From assembly GCA_026874595.1 (NCBI GenBank), contig CM049311.1:69545453-69609452 (forward strand): a stretch of DNA of 64,000 nucleotides. The letters run 5' to 3'. Position numbers and translations under genes: made by a program. The notes beneath the pieces are model-generated. The model saw only the letters and a list, made by a program, of their open reading frames with translations. It did not search any database and had not been told where the DNA came from. Origin of the DNA: Sipunculus nudus. Taxonomy: Eukaryota > Annelida > Sipuncula > Golfingiida > Sipunculidae. Each line of letters opens with the position of its first letter. The stretch's first letter is position 1. Positions 51,888 to 62,523 of this stretch are shown one piece after another.

Positions 51888-53114
51888 ATGGCAGATTTGA
51901 AACCTGAGACATTTGTTGACGATCCCGACCATGATCAACTTACACAGTTGTGAAAAGAACAATTGTTGCGTTTGGAACAACACTTAGGGCTAAGTGTGAA
52001 AAAAGCTTTGAGAAACCTGATATCATTGCTAAAATCATGCAAGATCTTATTAGCAAAGCTTTAATTGAAAAAGTTGGAAATGCAACATGAGCTAGGATTA
52101 AAACAGTTAGAATTAGAAAAACAAAGAGAAGAGGGGGAAGAACATGAAAGGTTAGAAAGAGACAGACTAGAAAAAAAAGAAATTGAGGTAAAACGACTGG
52201 AGTTAGAAAGACTCAAAGCAGAACGTAGTCTAAGTGCTGTCCCAACTCACAGTTTTGATGTTACTAAACACATTAGACTTGTCCCACCTTTTCAAGAAAA
52301 AGAGGTTGATAAATATTTCTTACACTTTGAGAAGGTAGCTGAAAATTCAAAATGGCCTAAGGATAATTGGACTATGCTGTTACTAAGTGTATTGACTGGC
52401 AAGGCCAGAGAAATTTATACAGAGCTCTCAGTAGAAGCTGTTGCTGACTATTACCTGGTAAAACGGTTAATCCTAAAAGGTTATGAGTTAGTTCAAGAGG
52501 CTTTCAGTAAGAAATTCAGAAATTGATAAAAGCGCAAAAATCAGACCTACGTCGAATTTGCTAGGACAAAAGAGCAGTTGTTTGATGGCTTGTGCAGTTC
52601 TAAAAATGTAATGAAAGATTATGACAATTTGCGCCAGTTGATTTTGCTCGAAGAATATAAGCGCTGCATTAACGCAGATGTTAAAACTTTTCTTGATTAG
52701 AAAAGTCCTGAAACACATGACATTGCTGTTCAATTAACTGATGATTATTCATTGACACACAAAATGTCCTTTACTAGCAAATCAAACCAGTCATTCACAA
52801 ACAAGAATGTAAATCAGTATGGTCAAAAGAAGTTTAAAGCGCAGTCACCCAGTACTAGTAGTCCTGATAGTTCAACAAAGTCCATAGCTACATCATAGTC
52901 CACGTCCACTGTGTCTAAGTCCAACAAAGACCAGTCATTTTCAAAGAAAATATGTAATTACTGCAAGAAGGAAGGTCATCTAATATCTGACTGCTGGAAA
53001 CTTGCGAATAGACCAAATAGCGAACCTTCTGGTTTTGTTTCAAAATCTATGCATAGCATAGTACAAGAGCTAGGCTCTTTTCATGTTAAAAAAGGGGTAG
53101 AACTCTTTTGTTGA
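51888..53114 (+). pseudogene. Gag of the LTR retrotransposon, broken
   Basis: A start ATG at 51888 reads 21 codons to a TGA, then frames shift. The main open part (52065-52526) has a charged coiled-coil-like stretch rich in Glu, Leu and Arg, then the Gag-like block with HIRLVPPF and KYFLHFEKVAENSKWP. A CCHC zinc knuckle (C-x2-C-x4-H-x4-C) lies at 52953-52994. Gag packages element RNA; this copy cannot make an intact one because of several stops and shifts. Confidence 0.75.
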
Positions 53115-53489
53115 CTCCAATAAAGAGTTTGATGCTACGGAGGCCTAAGTGCCGTCTAAATCAAAAGAAGAATCCGTAGCTTGCGGGGTAAAAACCTCAG
53201 TTCCTGCGAGGAATTAAGTAAGGCTTGGTTCTTCCAAGAGGAGTATTCTCTGGATAAGGCTAAGTCATTTTATGACTCTTGCGAGAGTATTTCAAATGAG
53301 GCCAGGTCCTCTTATGACAAACAAAAGTTTGTTTCTGCTTAGGAAAATTCCTCTGTTGACTCCCATGAAGAGTTTGGTAAGGATGTAGATTCCTTAGATG
53401 ACTCTGAAACAGAGTTTATGACCGACACCTTCAATGTAAGTTCTTTGTTTGATGAGGTTGAGTAAGTAGACTACTCTCTTGACTCTGAA

Positions 53490-53753
53490 ATGGAGTTATT
53501 TGAGCCATTCATACATGATGGTTTTGTATCACTTTTAAGTGATTTTTCAGATTCTACCCCTATTAGAATTTTGAGGGACACTGGTTCAGGCCAGACTCTC
53601 ATGTTAGCAAACACTATGCCATTTTCTAATAGGTCCTTTACTGGAGCACATATACTTGTTAATGGTGTGTTTTCAGACAGGCACACTTCAGTTCCGCTTC
53701 ACAGTATCCATTTAAAGTCAGATTTGATTTCTGGGAATATTACTTGGGCATAA
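53490..53753 (+). pseudogene. Retropepsin-like protease region
   Basis: The active-site triad D-T-G-S-G is at 53577, within an open segment of 87 codons. It follows Gag with intervening stop codons. Aspartic proteases of this type cut the Gag-Pol polyprotein. The region is bounded by stops and not expected to work. Confidence 0.7.
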
Positions 53754-54066
53754 CTACTTTAAGGGAATTCAGTTGCTACTAGGCAATGATGTTGCAGGTG
53801 ACAAAGTACAGCCTGTACCAATAGTGACAGAAAAGCCGTCACTTGATCAGGACACTGATCCGGAAAGTCAGGAAATTCCTTGTTTGTATCCTTCATGTGC
53901 TCGAACTAGATGTATGGCCAAGAAAAACACACATGAGGATAATGGTCCAGATAATAACACTCTGGGAGTCACTAGTGACTCGTCTAATGACCCGCCCGTA
54001 CAGGATGCAGCATTCTCAAGGTCAGAACTTATCGCGGTACAACATTAGGACCCTGATATTTCAGGT

Positions 54067-54999
54067 TTGTTTTCCAGGGCAGAATCTAAAGATGAGCTGT
54101 CACAGAACCCAGTTTGTTTCTATGTCAAAAATGGAGTGCTTATGCGTAAATGGCGACCACCTGATGTATGCGCTGATGATGAGTGGGCCATCAAACATCA
54201 AATAGTAATGCTCAAAAGCTTTCGCAATGAAGTTCTAAGCATGGCACATGAGGCTCCTTTGTCTGGCCATTAAGGTATAAATAAAACTTATCAGGAAGTT
54301 AGTACACACTTCTATTGGCCTAACCTCAGGAGAGATGTTGTACAATATTGTAAATCATGCCATACATGCCAGATGGTAGGCAAGCCCAATCAGAATCCTC
54401 CTAAGGCCCCACTTAGGCCTATTCCTGCTTTAGAGGAACCATTCAGTAGGATTATTGTTGATTGGGTTTGACCACTGCCCAAAGCAAAATCTGGACATGT
54501 ATACTTGCTGACAATTATGTGCGCATCTACCAGGTTCCCTGAGGCAATATCATTGCGCAAAATTAATGCCAAAAGTGTTGTCACAGCTCTGACCAAGATT
54601 TTTACAACTTTTGGATTACCAAAATCCGTCCAGTCTGACCTAGGGTCTAATTTCATGTCTGGCTTATTCCAACAAGTTTTGGTTGAGCTAAGTATCAAAC
54701 AGTACAGCTCTTCGCCATACCATCCTGAAAGTCAGGGCACCCTCGAGCGTTTTCACCAGACATTAAAACACATGAACAGGACTTATTGCTATGATACACA
54801 GAAATACTGGGATGAAGGAATCCACCTATTGCTTTTTGCTGTCAGAGAATCCTCTCAAGAGTCATTAGGTTTCAGTCCCTTTGAACCAGTTTTTGGACAC
54901 TCCGTTCGAGGTCCATTAAAACTGCTTCAAGAAAAACTCTTGTGTGAAAATCCTGATTCTCTTAGTTTACTGCAGTATGTCTCAGACTTTCGCACTTAA
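54067..54999 (+). pseudogene. Integrase of the LTR retrotransposon
   Basis: An HHCC zinc-finger region (His near 54239, Cys pair near 54350) contains a stop at 54271. The catalytic core has Asp at 54460, Asp at 54637 and Glu at 54745; the last two are separated by 35 residues, the DD35E spacing. A stop at 54469 follows the first Asp. Integrase joins element cDNA to chromosomal DNA. The catalytic triad survives, but stops break the frame. Its position before RT is notable. Confidence 0.85.
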
Positions 55000-55054
55000 C
55001 TACACAATGCTTGTGAGATTGCAAAGTCAAATCTAAAATCTGCACAAAGTAAAA

Positions 55055-55433
55055 ATGAAAACAAAGTATGACAAGCACACTGTTAGTAGGACGTTTGAGC
55101 CTGGTGAAAAGGTCCTTGCCTTACTTCCCATCCCCGGCAGACCTCTGCAAGCTAGGTATTTTGGTCCTTACATTGTTGACAAGAAAGTCAGTGATTTAAA
55201 TTACATACTGTTGACACCAGATAGACGTAAGAAGAATCAACAGTGCCATGTTAACATGTTGAAACCATATTATGAGAGAAATAGCACATCAGATGTTGAA
55301 CAAAATGTTACTGCTGTTAATTGTGTAAAAAGTGACCCAGTTAAAGTAGATACTGATTGTAAGTGTGATGTAGACATTCAGTGTGGTACAGTACTATTAA
55401 AAAACTCAGACGTGCTTGCTGACAGATCGAGCG
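55055..55433 (+). pseudogene. Integrase C-terminal GPY/F module
   Basis: Open for 132 codons. FEPGEKVLALLP, then FGPY at about 55160 and QCHVNMLKPYY are the GPY/F-type C-terminal integrase module of Ty3/gypsy elements. The second half lies in a duplicated 229-bp unit. Confidence 0.75.
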
Positions 55434-55662
55434 ATACTGTTGACACCAGATAGACGTAAGAAGAATCAACAGTGCCATGTTAACATGTTGAAACCATATT
55501 ATGAGAGAAATAGCACATCAGATGTTGAACAAAATGTTACTGCTGTTAATTGTGTAAAAAGTGACCCAGTTAAAGTAGATACTGATTGTAAGTGTGATGT
55601 AGACATTCAGTGTGGTACAGTACTATTAAAAAACTCAGACGTGCTTGCTGACAGATCGAGCG
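55205..55662 (+). repeat. Perfect 229-bp tandem duplication
   Basis: 55205-55433 and 55434-55662 look identical by eye. The unit is not a multiple of three, so it shifts the frame. It could be a recent duplication or an assembly error. Confidence 0.85.
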
Positions 55663-55799
55663 AAAGAAGTGTCCGCATTTGTGACGCCGCAAGGACTGTA
55701 CCAGTACAAAGTTATGCCGTTTGGCATGAAGAACTCGCCAGCCACGTTCCCGCGCCTCATCCATATGGTTGTCAAGGACATTCAGGGCTTAATGCAAAC
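55663..55799 (+). pseudogene. Reverse transcriptase fragment of the LTR element
   Basis: In one frame: AFVTPQGLYQYKVMPFGMKN, then SPATF, the conserved fingers/palm block of Ty3/gypsy RT. The frame differs from the upstream one. The preceding RT part and the YXDD part are absent, so only about 45 residues remain. Confidence 0.8.
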
Positions 55800-55852
55800 A
55801 ACCCCTCATGGATAGCAAGCAGATTAGATTATTTTTTTTAATATAATTAGGT

Positions 55853-56708
55853 CTTATGGATTTTATACAATCAACTAATATTGTTCTAGGATATAAAACA
55901 GATCATAAAGGTATAACATTAGGTTTAAAAACTTACCATCATAGAAGAGGGCTAGGTTTCTGGAAATTTAACTGTTCAATATTACAAGATCAGAATTATA
56001 TAAAAATGATTAAGCAAAGCATAGAAAACACAATAAAAGATAATGAAGGATCAGACCCGGCACTTCTCTGGGACACTATAAAAATGTCAATCAAAGGTTC
56101 AACAATTAGTTACTCTTCATATGTTTAAAAGAAAAAGAAATGTAAAATAGCTCCATTGGATAAGAGAAATTAATAGATTGCAAAATTTGGATAACTTAAA
56201 CATAAATTTAAATAATTTGGAATCTGCAAAATGTGAATTAGAAAAAATGATGGAAGAAAAAACTAAAGGAGCAATTTTAAGAAGTAAAATAAGATGGTAT
56301 GAGGAAGGAGAAAAGCCAACTAAATATTTTCTTAATCTAGAGAAACGCAACTTTAACAGAAAAATTTATTAGTTAAAAAAGTTATATATAAATGATAAAG
56401 AAAATGGTGATCCAAAAGAAATCTTAATAGCTGAAAAAAATTTCTACAGTCAGCTCTATACTTCTGCTAATAATAACACTAATGTGTTAAATACCTTCTT
56501 TTCAAAATATATGGACAAAATGCCAAAGATCAACACTGAAACAACTGAAGAACTTGCAGAGCATGAACTGTTTGATAGCTTAAATAACATGAAAAATAGT
56601 AAATCCCAAGGTAGTGATGGCTTAACAGTAGAATTTTATAATTTTTTTTGGAATGATATTAAAAACTATTTTATTAAGGCTATGCAATATTCATTTAAAG
56701 TAGGATAA
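55853..56708 (+). pseudogene. LINE ORF2, upstream part
   Basis: Open pieces 55856-56128, 56178-56372 and 56484-56708, separated by stops. They hold the linker between endonuclease and RT, including RSKIRWYEEGEKPTKYFLNL and SKSQGSDGLTVEFY, standard LINE landmarks. Confidence 0.75.
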
Positions 56709-56857
56709 TTTTCAATTACACAAAGACAAGGAATTATAAGCTTGCTAACAAAAAAGGCAAAGATTTAACATATATAAAAAAAATGGAGACCATTAACTTT
56801 GTTAAATAAAGACTGTAAGATTATTACTAAAAGTTTAGCTAACAGAATTAAAAAGAA

Positions 56858-58600
56858 ACTAGAATACGGGTAGTCGACAAGCGACTACGTGTATCCGCCT
56901 AAATCAGAGTGGAACGGGTGAAGTGAGGCATGGATAAAGTGGCAAGGGGAAATAGAGTGTTGCATATTAGCATGGATGTCTGCAGCCAAATTGTGTATGA
57001 AGGTTGCCCCCCTACCACAAAATCCAGAAAGCCATCCCAGTTGTATACATATGCAAAATTTAAGGCAGATAAGTCAAACCACTACATGTATATGAGTGAT
57101 TTTAGCCCGTGGCAGACAATCAGATGGACGCTGAGCAAAAATGGTTGCAGGTGACGGCACCAGTTTTGCGTATGATAAGAAGCTATGTGAGAACTATACA
57201 CATGCAAAACTTTTGCCGAATCAGTCAAACGGTTAGCAAGATATGAGCTTGGATGTCTGCTGCATAAACTAGAATGCAGGTGGCTCCACCTGTCATAAAA
57301 TCAAGAGAGCTGTCGGGGATGTATAAACCTGCAAACTTTTAGCCAGATATGTCAAACCACTGCCAAGATATGAGTGATTTTATCCCATGGCAGACAAACA
57401 GACAGGAGCTGTGCAAAAATGGCTGCAGGTGGCGCCACAAGTTTTGCGTATGTTATAAAGCTCTCCAAGGGCTACATTTGTGCAAAAAAATTTTCCTGAT
57501 CGGTCAAACGGTTCCCGAGATATGAGCTTGGATGTCTGCAGCGTAAATGTGAATGTAGGTGGCGCCACCTGTCATAAAATCAGAAAAGCTATCCAGAATG
57601 TAAACGCATGCCAAATTTCAGGTGAATTAGTCAAGTCACTGCAGAGATATGAGTGATTTTAACCCAAGGCAGACAAACAAATGGACACTGTGCAAACATG
57701 GTTGCAGGTGGCGCCGCCATTTTTTGTGTATGTTATAAAGCTCTCCAAGGGCTACATTTGTGCGAAAAAATTTTCCTGATCGGTCAAACGGTTCCCGAGA
57801 TATGAGCTTGGATGTCTGCAGCGTAAACGTGAATGTAGGTGGCGCCACCTGTCACAAAATCAGAAAAGCTATCCAGGATGTATACGCATGCCAAATTTCA
57901 GGTGAATTAGTCAAGTCACTGCAGAGATATGAGTGATTTTAACCCAAGGCAGATGAACAGATGGACACTGTGCAAACATGGTTGCAGGTGGCGCCACCAT
58001 TTCTTGTGTATGTAATAAAGCTCTCTAAGGGCTACATTTGTGCAAAAAAATTTTCCTGATCGGTCAAACGGTTCCCGAGATATGAGCTTGGATGTCTGCA
58101 GCTTAAACGTGAATGTAGGTGGCGCCACCTGTCACAAAATCAGAAAAGCCATCCAGGATGTATACGCATGCCAAATTTCAGGTGAATTAGTCAAGTCACT
58201 GCAGAGATATGAGTGATTTTAACCCAAGGCAGACGAACAGATGGACACTGTGCAAACATGGTTGCAGGTGGCGCCACCATTTTTTGTGTATGTTATAAAG
58301 CTCTGCAAGGGCTACATTTGTGCGAAAAAATTTTCCTGATCCGTCAAACGGTTCCCGAGATATGTGGGTTTATGTGTGGAAACAGACGCACAAACGGACG
58401 CAGAGCGCAGAGGAAAGGTCAGAGGTCAAAACAAAATCGGGGCGCAGCAGTGCACATGTGACCCAAACATAATCCCGGGTTTCGTAAAATTCCGCCCAGT
58501 GGTTACAGAGGAGTTCTCCGGAAACCTACGCGGCGGCGGCGGCGGCGGCGGCGTGCAGCTGAAAACATAGTATCCGCAAAACTCTGTTTTGGCGGATACA
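56858..58600 (-). mobile_element. Family E repeat inside the LINE, full-length, reverse orientation
   Basis: On the minus strand it starts T-GTATCCGCCAAAAC (right side, 58600) and ends GTAGTCG-CTTGT-CGACTAC hairpin, GTATTCTAG-T (left side, 56858). Length 1743 bp. Removing it joins AAAAAGAA to ATTACCAGATTT and restores the LINE reading frame, so it entered between two Ts (minus strand) without duplication. It contains about 280-bp tandem units with GGTGGCGCCACCT. Confidence 0.85.
57300..58290 (-). repeat. About 280-bp tandem array inside family E
   Basis: Units repeat at about 57558, 57838 and 58118 (palindrome GGTGGCGCCACCT). The ORFs they produce, beginning MAPPTFTF, repeat with the units and are not genes. 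Confidence 0.8.
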
Positions 58601-58620
58601 ATTACCAGATTTAATTCATG

Positions 58621-60113
58621 AAAACCAGACAGGTTTTATGAAGAATAGATACATTGGTGAAAATATAAATAAGATTACAAGTTTCATAAGATTTGCGGAT
58701 CACTATAAATTAAATACAATATTAATGGCCATAGATTTTGAAAAAGCGTTCGATTATTTAGAGTGGGATTACATTTATAATACATTAAAGTTAATGAATT
58801 TTGATTCTAATATGATATCTATGATAAAAACAGTCAATAGAAACATCCAGCTGTGTGATAAACAATGGATGGACCTCCCCTTTTTTTCAGTTACCAGAGG
58901 TGTTAGACAGGGATGCCCATTATCACCATATCTATTATTTTAGGAAGAACTACTAGGCTTAGCTATAAGATAGGAAGAAAGGTTTAATTACTGATGGTGA
59001 AGAGACAAAAATAATACAGTATGCAGACGATACAACTTTACTTCTAAATGATTATAATAGTATAGAGAGGACATTACAATTGTTTGAGCAGTTCAGATAT
59101 ATTTCAGGTTTAAAGATAAATAAAGATAAGACGGTTATAATGCCTCTTAGAAAGGATAATCATGCAGCAAAAAACACAATAAAGAACTTGGGTGTGACAT
59201 ATTCTGAAACCAACATTACATGGCTAGGAGTAAAATAAATAATATACTGTCTATATGGAATGCTAGAAAATTAACTCCAATTGGAAAAATAACTTTACTT
59301 AAAACCTGTTTACTCTCACAGTTAATATATCACTTGTCCGTTTTACCCACTCCTTGCAAAGCTTTTATGAAACAAATTGAAACTCGAATATATAAATTCA
59401 TATGGGGTAAACGCTCAGACATAATAAAAAGACAAACATTAATTGCATCTGTAGAAAAAGGGGGCTTAAACATGATTTATATTTCCTAAAAAAATGTTGC
59501 ATTAAAATTAATTTGGGTACAGCGCTTGTTAAAAAAAAACTCTCAAAATTCATGGAAGAAATTAGTCTTAGGATTTTTTAAACTTGGAGAATACTCATTC
59601 AACTGTAACCTGGGAAAAGAAAATGTGACAGATATAATGCTTTATTAAGACCCCTTTTGGCAGGAGATCATGAATCATTGGTGTAGCAACAATTTTTATC
59701 ATCCCAACACTTTTGAAGACATAATGTCACAATGCATATGGTTCAATTCTAATAGAAAAATACAAAACAGAACAATATTTTCAAAAGAGTTCTACAATAA
59801 TGGGATAATATATATAAAGGACCTAATAAAACATACACAAGCAAAAAATTATTTTATGAATTATAAAGAGTTATTTGATAAATATAAACGCAATTTTAAT
59901 TTCCTTGAATATGCTATTTTATTAAAAGCGATACCACAAAGATGGAGACAGATTGTAAAGGAGGTAGAACAATTTACGCCTACACCAATAGAATTAGATT
60001 TTAAAATAAATGCTTTTCTAAATACCCAGAAAAGCACAAAGCAGATATATAATTATATTATTGATAAACACATAATTGCACAAAAAAAGGCAATAAAAAA
60101 AATGGATAATTGA
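58621..60113 (+). pseudogene. LINE ORF2, RT core and C-terminal part
   Basis: RT continues from the E insertion with HENQTGFM, then AIDFEKAFDYLEWD and RQGCPLSPY (to 58943). YADD lies at 59020 in a shifted frame. Thumb-like and C-terminal pieces follow at 59220-59489 and 59670-60113. Several stops make it inactive. Confidence 0.8.
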
Positions 60114-60918
60114 TTTAAGTACATCAGAAGAAAGTGTTTATCAAGGATTTTCTAAGCTGTATAAAACTACAATATCTTCGAAACTGAGCGTGTTTTAATA
60201 TTATATATTACACAGAAGGCTTCTTTGAATACTTTTCTTTATAAGTTGCATATTATTGATACAAGTAAATGCACTTTTTGTGGTGAAGTAAAATGTAGAT
60301 GAAACCCTAAAACACATTTTCTAGGAATGCCCTTTTACTGTCATATTACGGAGAGAGATCTCGAGAGCTATGCAGAGTTAATTCTCAAATAGATCAGCAT
60401 TGGAGCTGACAAGCAGCAATTTTTTTCTTGGGAATAGTGAGTTGAATATGCTTTCCTTAACTGTAAAAAAATATATTTACAACTGTATATGTTACAAGTA
60501 AAAACCAACACTCCAGGGCTTAACATCATTCATAAATGAAATAATATATAAATGAAAATAAGATAGCAACCAAACGATGCAAACTCAGTAAACATTATGG
60601 AAAATGGTCTAATCAATTATGTTTTATTTCAGAATAGTTAATAGTATACTCCTTTTTTAAATCATTACCTAATTATAAATTTATATTATTAATTTTCAAA
60701 TGAGCCATATAACTATATGACAGCAATAGCTTTCTTTAAATGTCATGTATGTATTCATTCTCTTTAGTAACTATTTATGTCCTGTTGTTTGATTCGTTTC
60801 TTACTGTATAACTGTACTGTAATTTTATCAGTCTCTATATGTATGATGTATGATATATGTTTTTTACCTGTGATGTTTCTTTTCAATAAAAAAAAAAGAA
60901 AGAAAGTTTAATGCAAAC

Positions 60919-61179
60919 CAGAAAAACTACTCCACTATTGAAAAAGAATGTTTGGCTTTGATTTTGGCGTTGCAACATTTTGAAGTTTATGTTACTTCAT
61001 CAGTCAGGCCTATCATTGTCTTCAGTAATCACAATCCCCTCACGTTCAAGAACAAGTTGAAGTGTAAAAATCAAAGATTGTTGAGATGGAGTTTGTTCTT
61101 ACAGGATTACAATCTTGATATCATACACATTAATGGGAAAGACAATGTACTTGCTGATTGCTTATCGAGATGTTTATGA
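60919..61179 (+). pseudogene. RNase H domain of the LTR element
   Basis: YSTIEKECLALILALQHFEV opens the domain typical of Ty3/gypsy RNase H, and NGKDNVLADCLSR closes it, ending at TGA 61177-61179. It is the last coding part before the polypurine tract, with no integrase after it. It belongs with the RT piece at 55663. Confidence 0.85.
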
Positions 61180-61297
61180 AATTTTGTGAACAAGATGTTT
61201 ATGTAATGTTGTAAATAAGATGATTTTTGAGATGTTGTAAAATTTAAGTGATTGTGATCGCAAAAAGGTTTTCCGAGAAAACTTTCTTTTTTCTTAC

Positions 61298-61307
61298 AGG
61301 AGGGAAA
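61298..61307 (+). other. Polypurine tract
   Basis: AGGAGGGAAA directly before the TGTACAGG start of the 3' LTR; primes plus-strand synthesis in LTR elements. Confidence 0.85.
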
Positions 61308-62112
61308 TGTACAGGTGCTCCTTTTATTGTGTGGCGTGGGCGTAACTCGTTTTGTGGCGCCCTCGCCGGGCCATTTGTTACATTCTATGTTTAATCCGTA
61401 CTGGTTGAACTCTCGTTGTCATGTTAGCCTTGGGTTTTCACGCCTGGCCGAGGTCACGTGATGATCCTGGTATGTAGAGATACACAGCGCTGTTTTTCTA
61501 GAGAATTCCTGAAACGCGTGTTTACTGTGTTGTGCAAGATCTTATAGACTGTTCGAGAAGTGGAACATTCTCGGCTTGGGGTGTGAAGGTATATAAAGCG
61601 ACTGTGTTTTAGAGCCAGGCAGAGAGAGCAGAGAAGATTCCAGCGGACGCAGAAGCGTGTGTCGGTTTCTGGGACCTTATCCGACGAATGCGGCAATTAT
61701 AGATATTCTAAGACTTTCTCCTGGATTTTATGCGTTTGGACTTCAGTTTACTTTCTGGATCGTTACAAGAACTTTACACTGGACTGGCATTCCCCGAGAG
61801 TATACATTTAGAGATAACGTTGTGACGGTGTTGGTACCAGGTACTGTGCACATTGTTTTCTGTGTGATTGTATCGACTTGTTGCTATACCGATGTTTTAC
61901 TGTATAATTGTATTGATTTAGTGTATTGTATTGTTAGGGTTGTTTTAAGAATAAATTATAGTTATTTGTTAACAAAAAACCACTGACTTCTTTATTCATT
62001 CCCCTAGGCATTTCACGCTGCCTAGTGTTACAGAATCTGATTTTTTTTATCTCCGTTACAGAATTTGTGTTCATCACGCATATGTGATCTGTTTATATTA
62101 GGTTCCGTAACA
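61308..62112 (+). repeat. 3' LTR
   Basis: 805 bp, TGTACAGG to CCGTAACA, matching the 5' LTR with substitutions and without its internal duplication. TATATAA at 61590, AATAAA at 61950. Confidence 0.88.
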
Positions 62113-62523
62113 TAATTGTCTTTCATGGTTCCAAAGAATGAATTTTGGCTGAATTATAAAGATTGAATTGAGTCATTTTACCATATATGTTAGCTGTGAG
62201 AAACAGATACATCTAGCCTGGCACCAGTTTATCAGCATCCGTTACATCATGCCTCTAGACATTTAGATTTCAGGTTATCTATGGTTAATATCGACAAGAA
62301 TGTTTTTTAAAAGCTTGTAAAAAATGTAGGTTTATGATTTTAGATATTCCTCATGCCAAGCAATGTTTACAATCACAGGTATACAGCTCTCTGTGGGTAT
62401 ATAAAGACGGCTGTTCATGGAATAGTAAATAATTGGTATCTATACTCAATTTAATTCAAGATTTTGCTATCAGTGAGATATATCTTTATTATAATTTTGC
62501 ATTCAATATGCATTTGTAGTAAT

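Larger units (their letters stand above)
55800..60907 (+). mobile_element. L1-like LINE, 5'-truncated, inserted in the LTR element
   Basis: TTAATGCAAAC flanks it on both sides (55789-55799 and 60908-60918), a target duplication. It begins in the C-terminus of an endonuclease (SWIASRLDYF) and ends in an A-rich tail (about 60886-60906). RT motifs are present: QTGFMKNRYI at 58630, AIDFEKAFD, GVRQGCPLSP at about 58895 and YADD at 59020. Stops and shifts break the frame. The family resembles L1/Tx1. It is itself split by an E element. Confidence 0.85.
50783..62112 (+). mobile_element. Ty3/gypsy-like LTR retrotransposon, complete ends, decayed inside
   Basis: LTRs at 50783-51722 and 61308-62112 start TGT and end ACA. 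They are flanked by TAAT on both sides (50779-50782 and 62113-62116); the paralogue at about 18995-19012 shows the unoccupied ATAATAATTGTC. A tRNA-Pro-type primer site and a polypurine tract are present. Domain order is Gag, zinc knuckle, protease, integrase, RT piece, RNase H. Integrase before RT is unlike standard gypsy order and like the Gmr1 group. Stop codons, frameshifts, a 229-bp duplication, RT deletions and a nested LINE make it inactive. Confidence 0.88.

Noticed and set aside
52488-52733. Minus-strand ORF within Gag
   Set aside because: Shadow of the retrotransposon coding strand.
56930-57154. Plus-strand ORF in the E element
   Set aside because: Lies within the repeat; no domain and not shared in frame with the other full E copy.
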